Assembly: GCF_000143415.4 (NCBI RefSeq)
Contig: NW_003314268.1
Span: 2,367,972 to 2,431,971, forward strand
Source: Selaginella moellendorffii
Taxonomy: Eukaryota; Streptophyta; Lycopodiopsida; Selaginellales; Selaginellaceae
Direction of reading: 5' to 3'
Length of the DNA stretch: 64,000 nt
Part shown: positions 1 through 9,510 of the stretch, piece after piece
How positions within the stretch are numbered: the first letter of the stretch is position 1
How the letters are laid out: each line of letters begins with the position of its first letter
Made by a program: the position numbers and the translations under genes
Notes under the pieces: generated by a model
What the model was told of the DNA's origin: nothing
What the model saw: only the letters and a program-made list of their open reading frames with translations
The model's database searches: none

Positions 1-78
1 GCAATGCCGATGCTGAGGACTAGATCCGCGCTGTAAACGAAGACCGGGACGAAGAAATCGGCTGCCCAGGGCGAGCAT
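1..78 (-). CDS. Possible 5' end of a gene cut by the window edge
   Basis: On the minus strand an ATG at 78 opens a frame that stays open for 26 codons to the window edge. The predicted start is rich in Arg, Leu and Ser without acidic residues, as in a mitochondrial or plastid presequence. The ATG lies 84 bp from the divergent PPR start, matching the head-to-head layout seen elsewhere in this window. A second minus frame is also open here and reads like a membrane segment, so even the frame is uncertain. No family can be assigned. Confidence 0.2.
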   Translation of the reverse strand, partial: MLALGSRFLRPGLRLQRGSSPQHRHC

Positions 79-161
79 GAAGAACCCTAAAACATTTGTG
101 TCTTAAACCCTTTAAACCCTTTCGTTGGAGCGAAGAACCCTAAAATGGAAGGTGCCCAGTG
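79..161. promoter_or_regulatory. Candidate bidirectional promoter with telobox-like motifs
   Basis: AACCCTAAAA motifs occur at about 83-92 and 136-145, between the PPR start on the plus strand and the open minus-strand ATG at 78. Telobox motifs are common near starts of plant housekeeping and organelle-related genes. No clear TATA box is seen. Confidence 0.3.
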
Positions 162-2723
162 ATGATAGATCATAGCTGTGGGAGGCATTTTTTCGGTAGA
201 GTTCACAAGGAAGAAAATCGTGGCAGCAGTGGAAATATCGATGTTCTTGGACGATTTCCTTCCAGGGCGAGTGGAATCTGTCGAGGACAAATCCCCGATT
301 TCGTCCAGGAGGAGCGATCGAAGGATGCTATCGGGGCTTCCAAGAAGGATGGCGTCGAGAGGTGGGTTCCATGGAACTCCTTGATCCTAAAGTACTTGGA
401 GCAAGGTCGATGCGAGGAAGCCGTGAGGATGATCGAGGAGACGTGCCTGGAGGAGGAAGAGAGTGTGCCGAGCGAGAGCTTGATCGTGGCCGCTCTCAAT
501 CGCCTCTCCTCTCCCAGAATGCTCGAGGCCGGGGAGAGAATCCACTGCGTCGCGAGCTGCCTCAACCTGGTGGAATCGAAGAGGAAGAGAGTTGGAGTGG
601 CGCTGCTGGGGATGTATGTGAGGTGTGGAAGCATCGAAAGCGCTCGCAAGCTCTTCGATTCCATGGCGGTGGAGAGGAATGGAGAGTGCTGGACAGTGAT
701 GATCTCCGCGTACGTGAGGAGGGGCTGGATCAACGAGGCACTGCTGCTCTTCAAGAAATCTCTCCTGGAAGGCGTCCGGCCAAGCGAGGGTACGTTTATC
801 GCGCTTCTTCACGCTTGCTCGAGGCCGGCTTCTTTGGATCAAGGGAAGAAACTCCACAGGCTCTTGGAGGAGGCTGGATTCCAGGAGTCCATAGCGCCAT
901 CGCTGGCTACTTCGCTGATCAAGATGTATGGGAAGTGTGGGAGCTTGGACGAGGCCTGGAAGGTGATGGAGAAGATCGAATCTCGGGACGTGGAGCTCTG
1001 GACAGTGATGATCGCTTCTCTGTCTCACTTCGGCAAGCTCGATCGGGCATTCGAGCTGCTCAAGAGGATGGATCTTGAGGGTGACAGGCCGAGCAAGATG
1101 ACTTTCATGGCCGTCTTGCGAGCTTGCAAGGATCATCCGGAAGCTCGCCAAGTTGGAGGAGTTCTTCACGGTTTGATCCGAGAGAGGGGACTCGAGTCGG
1201 ACGTCGGCGTTGGAACGAGCCTCGTGAACATGTACGCTAGGTGGGGAGACCCCCAGCAAGCGCAGGAAGTGTTCTCGCAAATCGAAGCTCGCGACGTCTC
1301 GTCGTGGAACTGCCTGCTCGCGGCGTACTCTCGCTGCTCCCGGCAGGAGCAAGCGCTGGTTTTGTACCGCGAGATGATGCTCGAAGGCGTGAAACCGGAC
1401 AGGCTCACGCTCAACACCGTCATCGATGTCTGTGCGAGCTTGAAAGATCTGGAGCAAGGCAGCCGGATCCACCAGCAGATCGCCAGCTCCGGGTTTGCGT
1501 CCGACTTGATGCTCGACACTGCGCTCATCACTTTCTATGGACGCTGCGGGAAGCTGGACGCGGCGTTGGAGATCTTCGAGGCCTTGCCAGCTCGAGACAA
1601 CGTAACTTGGAACACCATGATTGCATCTCTCAACGATCACTCTTCCCCGGAGGCCGCCATGGGATTCTTCCAGAGAATGCAGCAAGAAGGTATGGCACCG
1701 AGCAGAGTGACGCTTCTCACCGTGCTCGGACTTTGTGGCAGCGTCGGGGAAGCGAAGCTCGTCCACTCTTGCGTGAGAGAGAGTGGATTCGAGCAGGATA
1801 GCGAGGTGAAGAACACGCTCATCACTGCGTATGGAAGGTGTGGAGGACTGGCACAAGCCGTGGAGATCTTCGAGGCACTCCCGCGGAAGATCGAGAGCTC
1901 GTGGAATGCGATGATGGGAGCTTACGCTGCGCAGGGAAAGCCGCGAGCGGCGCTGGAGCTCTTCCACCGGATGGTGAAGCTGGAGCAGATGATCCAGCCG
2001 AGTGTTTCCACGATCATCCTGGCGCTCAACTCGTGCCGGAGCCTTGCCGACGGTAAGCTTGTGATCTCTTCTATCCCGGAATCACTCGTGGAAGAGGATG
2101 GATTCGTCCAGGCGGCGATGGTGGACATGCTCGCGAGGTGTGGAAGCCTGGACGACGCCAGCGAGTTCTTTCACAAACTTAGGAAGAACAAGGACACGGT
2201 TCTCTGGACGACGATGGTGGCGGCGTTCGCTCGTCACGGCCACTCTGCTCGAGCTCTCGGCCTCTTCGAAGCCATGCTCCTCGACGGCGGCGGCTCTCCG
2301 GACGAAGTCACGCTCGTGAGCGTCCTCTCGGCTTGCAGCCACGCCGGGCTCCTCCATCGCGGCCTCCAGATCTTCGCCTCTACCGCCAGTGACTTTGGGG
2401 TCCAGTGGCGCTCGCTGGAGCTCTACGGCTGCGCGATTGATCTCCTCGGCCGGGCCGGGCAGCTCCAGGAGGCCGAGATGCTCGTCGCGAGCTCGGATTT
2501 CTCCGGGAGTTCCGTGCTTTGGATCACGCTCCTGGGCGCTAGCAAGGTCCGTGGCGACGAAGAGGCGGGGAAGAGGGCGGCGGTGAAAGTTCTCGAGCTA
2601 GATCCTGGCAACGCGGCGGCCCACGTTATACTTTCAAATCTGGCATATTCGTCCGAGCGCGACGGTGGCGATTCGATACACGTGGCGGGCGATGCGAGAA
2701 GCGCATCCGACGGCCCAGCATAA
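162..2723 (+). CDS. PLS-class pentatricopeptide repeat protein, C-terminally short
   Basis: Single-exon ORF of 853 aa from ATG 162. It is an array of PPR motifs of P, L and S types: phrases such as MYVRCGSIESARKLF, MYGKCGSLDEAWKV, WNTMIASL and LSACSHAGL recur every 31-36 residues from about residue 100 to 760. Proteins of this class bind organellar RNA in a sequence-specific way and act in C-to-U editing or processing; lycophyte organelles are very heavily edited. The N terminus is basic and Ser-rich, fitting organelle import. After the last repeats an E-type motif begins (ELDPGNAAAHVILSN) but breaks off and is replaced by about 25 unrelated residues (SSERDGGDS...), so the rest of E, E+ and DYW are missing. 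The lost tail coincides with the promoter and leader of the next gene. Target RNA unknown. An intact editing deaminase is not encoded. Confidence 0.9.
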   Translation: MIDHSCGRHFFGRVHKEENRGSSGNIDVLGRFPSRASGICRGQIPDFVQEERSKDAIGASKKDGVERWVPWNSLILKYLEQGRCEEAVRMIEETCLEEEESVPSESLIVAALNRLSSPRMLEAGERIHCVASCLNLVESKRKRVGVALLGMYVRCGSIESARKLFDSMAVERNGECWTVMISAYVRRGWINEALLLFKKSLLEGVRPSEGTFIALLHACSRPASLDQGKKLHRLLEEAGFQESIAPSLATSLIKMYGKCGSLDEAWKVMEKIESRDVELWTVMIASLSHFGKLDRAFELLKRMDLEGDRPSKMTFMAVLRACKDHPEARQVGGVLHGLIRERGLESDVGVGTSLVNMYARWGDPQQAQEVFSQIEARDVSSWNCLLAAYSRCSRQEQALVLYREMMLEGVKPDRLTLNTVIDVCASLKDLEQGSRIHQQIASSGFASDLMLDTALITFYGRCGKLDAALEIFEALPARDNVTWNTMIASLNDHSSPEAAMGFFQRMQQEGMAPSRVTLLTVLGLCGSVGEAKLVHSCVRESGFEQDSEVKNTLITAYGRCGGLAQAVEIFEALPRKIESSWNAMMGAYAAQGKPRAALELFHRMVKLEQMIQPSVSTIILALNSCRSLADGKLVISSIPESLVEEDGFVQAAMVDMLARCGSLDDASEFFHKLRKNKDTVLWTTMVAAFARHGHSARALGLFEAMLLDGGGSPDEVTLVSVLSACSHAGLLHRGLQIFASTASDFGVQWRSLELYGCAIDLLGRAGQLQEAEMLVASSDFSGSSVLWITLLGASKVRGDEEAGKRAAVKVLELDPGNAAAHVILSNLAYSSERDGGDSIHVAGDARSASDGPA

Positions 2724-2788
2724 GGTAAGGTTCGTGTTTTGTTTGGGTCTTTGTAGAGCGGAGTTTACTGTTTTTTTCAGGTGTGGCG
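2640..2788 (+). promoter_or_regulatory. Leader of the WLM gene embedded in the PPR 3' end
   Basis: Only 65 bp separate the PPR stop (2723) from the next ATG (2789). A GGCCCA site-II-type (TCP) element lies at 2712-2717 inside the PPR coding end. A good GTAAGG donor at 2725 pairs with a pyrimidine-rich ...TTTTTTTCAG acceptor ending at 2780, suggesting a 56-bp intron in the 5' UTR. The promoter would therefore lie inside PPR coding sequence. Inferred from motifs only. Confidence 0.4.
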
Positions 2789-5230
2789 ATGGAGATGGAG
2801 GTGGATCGAGAGGCGGTGCCGCGACAGCAGCGCTTGAGGTTCACGTACCGAGGAAAGGAATTCGTGCTGGCGATCACGGCGAGCTCGACGCTGCGGGAAT
2901 TGGGGCAGGAGCTACAGTCGGCTACTGGGATTTCCCCGCAGACGATGAAGCTGCTGGTTCCTCGAGGTGCCCGTGGAGCGCTGGAGCCCTTCAGCGAGGA
3001 ATGCGCCATGCTCTCTCTTGGAGAGTGTGGGATCGAAGAGGTTTCTCTTTTTTTTCTTTCGTTCGCTCGCTTCCTCCATGCTTACAAAGTTTCTATTGTT
3101 CGCTTTCCAGGGAAAGGTTTTACGTGTGATGGGAGCACTCCCTCACGAGACGGTGGAAGTCTCGGGAGCTTTACAGAAGGACACTAGAAGCCTTGGATTT
3201 GAGGAAGAGGAGGAACGAGCTCGGCGACGAGCTTCCTCGGCTTCTGCTACGGGAAAACTCCCTGCCGGCCCCTATACGTTTCAAGACTTTAAAACTCTTC
3301 AACTTCCTGGCGTACAGGTACTTTGTTTTTGATGGATTGTCGCTGAATTTTTGTGCTGATGTTCGTAGATGACTCCACCACCTCCGAAAGCTCTCGAGCT
3401 CTTGCATGCCTTGGCTAGTGACAGAGGCATCATCGCCATAATGAACAAGGTGCATTTTTCTATGCCTTCGGAAGGATTGATCTTTTCTTTGTTTTCAGTA
3501 TCGATGGCGAGTGGGAGTTTTGAGTGAAATGGCACCCGAGGGATTGGTCGGAATCAGTCCCAAGTGTCTTCTCGGATTCAACAAGGTAAATTCGAAAGCA
3601 TGGATGAAGCTCTTGTTGAGCTCCATAGTTTTGCAGAATCGCGGAGAAGAGATCTCTCTACGTCTTCGAACAGATGACTTGAAGGGTTTTCGGAAGTATG
3701 AATCCATAAGAAAGACTTTACTTCATGAACTGGTGAGATAGAGATAAACTTGATCTTCTGTGATAGGCAACCGACAAACACCCTTCTGTGTTCTATGTTC
3801 AGGCGCATATGGTACATGATGAACACGACGAGAATTTCCATCAACTGGACAAACTGGTAAGCATTTCTTCTTTTGGTTCAATCTCTTTGCTTATCCTTTT
3901 TGTTTCAGCTTAACAAAGAGTCGCTTGAGCTTGACTGGACAAGATCGCGAGGCCAAAGTCTAAGCGGCATGAAACACCAAGTTCCAGATAGTATTGAGGA
4001 TGATTCAGAGGTCTTGCGCAAAGGCCACCGCCTCGGTGGAGGTTCATCTTCCGTTTTGAATGTCAAGGTAGCAGCAGCCAACGCAGCATTGAACAGACTG
4101 AAAGAAAATGCCGAAAGCTCAAAACCAGATGATAAAGTAAGCGAAGAACCAGATCCTGACGATCAAGAAACTTATAACAAAGAAATTCCTGAACAGAAAG
4201 ATGGTGAACCGGATCCCGATGAAACTCAAGCTTACGAGAGTGAACCAGATCCAGACGAACTGCACGCATATAGACCAGAAACCTGGGAACCAGACCCGGA
4301 TGAGAAGGAAAGTCACAGAGAACCAGATCCAGATGAGAACAAACATCACGGGGAACCAGACCCGGACGAGAAGGAAACTCTAAAAGATTACAGAGAACCA
4401 GATCCAGATGAGAACGAACATCACGGGGAACCAGACCCGGACGAGAAGGAAACTCTAAAAGATTACAGAGAACCAGATCCAGATGAGAACGAACATCACG
4501 GGGAACCAGACCCGGACGAGAAGGAAACTCTAAAAGATTACAGAGAACCAGATCCAGACGACAATGATCCAGGAGACAATAAAAGAACTAAACTTCCAGA
4601 AGATCCCAAAGAACCGGATCCAGACGATGGTCTCAGGCATGGAAGTCCGTTTCAGAAAGACGTGGAAGTGATGGAGATGGGAGAACTGGACATGGAGATC
4701 AAACGAATCAATGCCGCAGCAGCTGCTGCTAGTTCCCGGCTCGAGGACTCGATCGCGATGCTTACTCGTCAGGCTACTCCCTTGGAAGCGGCCATGGCTT
4801 TCCAAACTCTTGTGAAAATCTTAAGGTGAGGTTTAGCTTTGGTTTCTCATTTGTTTCCTCACTGTGCTCTTGCTTGTTCAGTAACGTCATGGAGCATCCA
4901 AACGAGGAGAAGTTTCGGCGTATAAAGAAGGCGAGTGAATGAAAGCGATACTTTCTTCGTTTTTGTTGCTAACGTATGTTGTTCCATGGCAGAACAATCC
5001 CGTCTTCCAGGAGCGTGTTGCAAAGTTTGCTGGTAATCAGTCTAAAGCTTGTGTAGTCTTCGAGTGTCCTTATTTTTGTTTTTACAGGAGCGATTGAGCT
5101 GCTTAAAATGGTTGGATTTGCCGAAGAAGCAGCGATGTCAAGCTTTGTGCTCAAGACCAATGATCCTGGATTGCTGTGGCTGGCACGCTCTCTCGTGACG
5201 AGCGCGCTTGGCTCTTACGTACATGGCTAG
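2789..5230 (+). CDS. UBL-WLM-PUB zinc metalloprotease (WSS1-like)
   Basis: Ten exons can be read: 2789-3040, 3111-3317, 3369-3449, 3499-3585, 3637-3732, 3803-3856, 3909-4825, 4882-4930, 4993-5032 and 5088-5230, giving 641 aa. Domains in order: an N-terminal ubiquitin-like fold (about 10-85), a WLM metalloprotease domain (about 125-300) with HELAHMVHDEHD formed across the exon 5/6 junction, a long acidic spacer with a dozen EPDPD motifs, and a C-terminal PUB domain (about 555-620: LTRQATPLEAAM, NEEKFRRIKK). The His/Glu zinc-site spacing HExxHx5H matches yeast Wss1. WLM proteases cleave proteins crosslinked to DNA or modified with SUMO or ubiquitin; PUB domains bind Cdc48/p97. A nuclear role with Cdc48 is inferred. 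The intron at 4931-4992 starts with GC rather than GT. The gene converges on the SNX1 gene, with about 105 bp between stops. Confidence 0.9.
4353..4577 (+). repeat. 75-bp coding tandem repeat (EPDPDE units)
   Basis: A 75-bp unit encoding 25 residues (EPDPDEKETLKDYR then EPDPDENEHHG) starts at 4353, 4428 and 4503, nearly perfect at the DNA level, with the last copy drifting. More diverged EPDPD motifs flank it from about 4150 to 4630. The unit keeps the frame, so copy number can change without breaking the protein. Confidence 0.9.
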
Positions 5231-5334
5231 CGAGCGAAAATAACAACAGGAAAGAAGAAGCATTCTAGCACACCTGGAAGGATGATATTCTCTTCGCCTG
5301 TAAATTTTTACAATACGAGAGTGCGTTGTTCGTC

Positions 5335-7184
5335 TCAAGCGGAGGACTCCACGGCCTTTCCAGCGCTTTGATGCGACCAGGCGTCCAGTTGCGATGCCAA
5401 AACCTTCCAAGCCTCGGCTGTGTCGTTGGCTAGCTGGGCCTGGCCGCGAGCAAACTCGTGAAAGACGGCACCCAAGTCTCGAGTCTTTTCTTCCTGGAAC
5501 CTCACCATTTCCTGCTGCATCACCTTGACGATCTCTTCGTAGCGCTTGTTTGCTTCGTCACTTTGAAGTTTCGTCTGTGAAGCAAAGTGTCATTCGTGCA
5601 AGACAACAACGATCGATGCGAACATACCTCTCTGTAGTCGATCTCGGCCTCCCCTACTTTGTCAGGCCGCACTACTCTTAGCTTTTCCCTGAGAAGACGA
5701 GGAAGCTGGATAAGTTGACTGGAAATACAGAGCATGGCTCACTTACAGGTTGATCTCTTTCAGCTTTGATGCTTCAAAGAGCTCACGTTGTTGCCTGAAG
5801 GCTTGCGCTCTATCACTCAGCACCGCCTACACAAGAAACACCCATTTAGCATTCTTTTTTAGAAAAGACGTTAGCTTACCTTGATGGACTGGACGGTTCG
5901 GACGTACTCTTTGAGCGGCTCCTCAAAGTTCATGAGCAGATCTTGCGCCTGGATGAAATGACCGATAAGCATTTCACAAGGAGATATGGAAAGCAGAATA
6001 CCTGTTTTTGTAGCTTGTAGGAAAGTAACTCCGCACGGTTGCCAAGTTCTCCGAAGGCTTTGCCAAGAAGTCCCGTTTCACAGCCTCCAAGGGACTTCAC
6101 CGATTTGCCAAACTCAGCCAAGGCTTGTCCCAACTCTAAAGTGAAAGTAAGTTAAGAGAGGATATCACGATGAAAATAAAATTGCCGACCGCTATGACGC
6201 TTCACCAGACGATACGACTGCTTCTGTGCCTCGCCAAGATGATCTTCAAGTTCTGTGACATAGTGCTTGACCTTTTCATACTCCTCGCTCGTCTCTTCCA
6301 GGGGTTTTTCTTTACCCAACACAACGTCCGTGACTTTGGATTGTACATCCTGTTGAAACCATAACAATGAGGACGGCATGTAAAACCAGAACTTGGCAGC
6401 TCTACCTTGAATATTTGCATGAAATCGCTGGGTTTCTTTTTGAAAACCCCCTCAGCTGTTCTTGATTTCTCAACAACCTGGAACATAGAATTACTGCACT
6501 GCATAGAAATCTAGCAAACTCACTAACCCAACTGTCTTCATCGGCTTGCAGAAAGCTTTTCAAGTCGTCACTTTGACGAAGAATCGGATGTGCAGCAATC
6601 CGATTCAGAAACACGTCTAGAGCTCTTCGTCTGACCTCGATAAACTCGGCGCTAAATCGAAACTTCTCTGCACAGTCAAACAAAGTGTAAGCAAGAAAGA
6701 GCAAAAGAAAAATACTTTCTTGCTCACTCACCTACTGCACTTTTCTCTGGAAGCGGAGGAATGATAATGCCCTTGTATCTCTCAGTTAATCGCTCGTGTA
6801 GCCACACAAAATCGCTGTATCTACGAATGACAATCTTCTCCAAGCCCCGATACTCTTGCATGTTAGTCTGAAAGGAAAAAAGAAAGAAAAAGATGAAAAG
6901 CTCTCCGGGAAGAACACATAACAAGCTTAAAACTCACACACCTTGGTGCTGACCCGATAAGAAATGTAGGCTTGTACATTGTTACCGAGCTTCACCGGAT
7001 CGGTGACAGAGATGGATAGAAATGGCTGCTCCGGAGCTGGCGAATTAGGGCTAGAGGGGATGCCGGCGCTGCGCTGCTGGAAAATTGAAGCAAAAACCCT
7101 CAGATCACCAGTGATGGAAGAGATTTGGAGAGAAATCTAGCCTGGAATCGAAATTTGGGATCGATGGCTTACTCTGGAGACCAT
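5335..7184 (-). CDS. SNX1: Sorting nexin 1 (PX-BAR)
   Basis: Multi-exon minus-strand gene starting at ATG 7184 with a 12-nt first exon (7173-7184), a second exon 7076-6942, and further short exons to the TGA at 5335-5337. The protein opens with a short Ser/Pro-rich tail, then FLSISVTDPVKLGNN and a PX domain carrying the phosphoinositide-binding IRRYSDF and the PPLPEKSAV turn, then a long helical BAR region (TAEGVFKKPSDFMQ, VLGKEKPLEE, YRLVKRH, HEFARGQAQLAN). Residue order matches plant SNX1 along the whole length of about 400 aa. SNX1 senses curved PI3P membranes on endosomes and works with retromer in recycling and vacuolar sorting, including auxin carriers. The start lies 137 bp from the divergent PPR gene. 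Confidence 0.93.
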
Positions 7185-7320
7185 GGCGCTCCTCGATGCG
7201 TCAAAATTTCCACGAGCTGATCAAATAACCCTCGTCTAAACCTTATAAAACTGGATATACCTTCTTTCAACTGGATGGAGGATATACCGAGTGGCGCATT
7301 TTAGGGTTTATGGATCCGGG

Positions 7321-9510
7321 ATGGAGAAATCTATCGCGGTCTGTCACAGCGCTCGCGATCAGGGAGTGAATCCCGGCGTGGGAGCCGTCCTGGCAGCGAT
7401 CAAGGCATGCAAGCGCTCCAGGGACCTGGAATCAGGTAGGATGATCCACAGGGACGCGGCCAAGAACGGGGATTTGGACGCGCACCCGGCCATCGCGAGC
7501 TCGCTGATCGATATGTACGCGAAATGCGGCAGCGGGATGGAGGCTCGCGGCGTCTTCGAGAGCATCCGGCAGCGCGACGTGGTTTCTTGGAACTGCATCA
7601 TCCAGGGACTGGCGCTCAATGGCGATGGTGATGCCGCGCTGGGATATTTCGATCGGTTTTTCCAGGAAGGGGGAGGCAGTGATTTGTCGTGCCGTCCGGA
7701 TCATGTCACATTTCTTGCGGCGCTCAAGGCTTGCTCGAGCTTGATCGAGCGATCCAGGGGCCGTGGTGTCGACTCCAGAGCTAGATTCTTGGCTAGAATC
7801 CGGGACATCCACGCTCGGGCTGCCAGATTCGGGGAACTCTCAGAAATATTTCTGGCCAGTTCTTTGACGGATTCTTACGCCAAGTGTGGGAGCTTGGTGG
7901 ACGCCCAGCTCGTCTTCGAGAGCATGGATTCCAGGAATGCAGTCTCTTGGACTGCGGTGATCTTGGGATTTGCCGAGACCGGGCAAGCAGACTTGGCGCT
8001 GGAGTTCTACGCTGCCATGCAAGAAGAAGGCTGCGATCCCGACCGGGTCACGGTTCTCGCAGCGTTAAAAGCTTGCGCTTCTTTGGGAGAATCAAGTGAG
8101 CAGTGGAGGAGTTCTCTCGGTGGTTGTCTAAGAAGAGGCAAACAAGTGCATGGTCAAGCACTAAAAGGTGGCTACGAGCTGGAAAAATTCGTGGGAAACG
8201 CCTTGGTGGACATGTACTCGAAGTGTGGAAGTATGGAGGATGCAAGGCGGGTGTTCGACGCTTTGAGGAAACCAAGCGTGGTTTCGTGGAGCTCGTTGAT
8301 TCTGGGCTACGCACGGTGCGGGCAAGGCGAGCTCAGTTTGGATTTATACTCGAGAATGCGAGGTGACGGATACGTGCCAAATGCCGTGACTTATCTAGCT
8401 GCGCTCAAGGCTTGCGTGAGCTTGGCCGAGAGAGCAAGTGGTGATGGTGGTGACAGTAGCAAGCCGGTTCATGGGCGAGAGTCCGAGGACAAGGTGCTCA
8501 AGAGGAAGTGGCTCGAGATTGGTAGAGGTATTCACTCGCAAGCTGCCGCAGATGGTCTCGGACGGGACCTCTTCGTGTCAAATGCTCTCGTCGACATGTA
8601 CGCGAAGTGTGGGAGTGTGGAGGAAGCACGACGTGTTTTTGACGGCATGACGGATCGTGATTCGGTCTCGTGGACAGCGATTATTCAGAGCTACGTCCAG
8701 GTCGGGGAAAGCGAGCAGGCTCTACGACTTTTTACACGCATGAGAGGAGACGGGTTTGTAGCGGACGCGGTGACATTCGTGGCTGCTCTTAAGGCCTGCG
8801 CAAGCTTGGGAGCGTTAGAGAAAGGAAGAGAGATTTATAAGGAGCTTCAGCGAGCTGGATTGGACAGGAACACCTTCGTCTGGACTTGTCTCATCGATTT
8901 TTTCGGCAAGTGCGGGAACATGGTCGAAGCTGAGCAGGTATTCTTTTCGGTTCCTAGCAACCACAAGAACTTAGTTGCCTGGAGTGCGATGATGGCAGGT
9001 TACAGCTCTCAAGGAGACACCGACAGCGTGCTTGATTTGTTCGAGAGGATGAAGAAGCTGCGGTTGCAGCCGGACGACGTGATCTTCCTCTCGATTCTGA
9101 GCGCTTGCAGCCATGCCGGACTTATCGACAAAGGGAAGTATTTCTTCACAGTCATGAGCTCGGAGTATGGGGTTTCTCCATGCATCCAGCACTACTCGTG
9201 CATGGTTGATCTCTACGGTCGTACTAATCAGTTGAATGATGCAGTGGCATTGGTGAGGAGCATGCCATTCGAACCAAATCATGTAATATGGACGTGTTTG
9301 CTGGATGCTTCTCAACGGTGGAAGAATGTGGAAGTCGGACAGCTTGCCTTCGAGTCCATGTTGAAGCTTGGTAATGTCGGTGCTTCGATTTATGTGACGA
9401 TGGCTAACATATATGTTACTGCTGGCATGTTGGACGAAGCACTTCGAATTAGAACTATGTGCAGCGATTCCATTACACAAATGCACGAATCACGACTATT
9501 ATCGACATAA
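7321..9510 (+). CDS. PLS-class pentatricopeptide repeat protein
   Basis: Intronless ORF of 729 aa from ATG 7321; no in-frame ATG lies between it and the divergent SNX1 promoter. Repeats such as MYAKCGSVEEARRVFDGM, VSWTAIIQSYVQ and LSACSHAGLIDKGKYFF fill the protein from about residue 20 to 640. The end reads as a weak E-like motif (VTMANIYVTAGMLDEALRI) and there is no DYW deaminase. Long spacers between some repeats (for example around SSLIERSRGRGVDS and RASGDGGDSSKPVHG) are unusual and look like insertions in loops. Organelle RNA binding is inferred from the family. The stop codon lies inside the 3' end of the convergent GDSL gene (12-bp overlap). Confidence 0.88.
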   Translation: MEKSIAVCHSARDQGVNPGVGAVLAAIKACKRSRDLESGRMIHRDAAKNGDLDAHPAIASSLIDMYAKCGSGMEARGVFESIRQRDVVSWNCIIQGLALNGDGDAALGYFDRFFQEGGGSDLSCRPDHVTFLAALKACSSLIERSRGRGVDSRARFLARIRDIHARAARFGELSEIFLASSLTDSYAKCGSLVDAQLVFESMDSRNAVSWTAVILGFAETGQADLALEFYAAMQEEGCDPDRVTVLAALKACASLGESSEQWRSSLGGCLRRGKQVHGQALKGGYELEKFVGNALVDMYSKCGSMEDARRVFDALRKPSVVSWSSLILGYARCGQGELSLDLYSRMRGDGYVPNAVTYLAALKACVSLAERASGDGGDSSKPVHGRESEDKVLKRKWLEIGRGIHSQAAADGLGRDLFVSNALVDMYAKCGSVEEARRVFDGMTDRDSVSWTAIIQSYVQVGESEQALRLFTRMRGDGFVADAVTFVAALKACASLGALEKGREIYKELQRAGLDRNTFVWTCLIDFFGKCGNMVEAEQVFFSVPSNHKNLVAWSAMMAGYSSQGDTDSVLDLFERMKKLRLQPDDVIFLSILSACSHAGLIDKGKYFFTVMSSEYGVSPCIQHYSCMVDLYGRTNQLNDAVALVRSMPFEPNHVIWTCLLDASQRWKNVEVGQLAFESMLKLGNVGASIYVTMANIYVTAGMLDEALRIRTMCSDSITQMHESRLLST

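Noticed and set aside
87-290. Minus-strand ORFs overlapping the first PPR gene, and similar ORFs under other genes
   Set aside because: Shadows of real coding frames; they lack motifs and break where the true gene continues.
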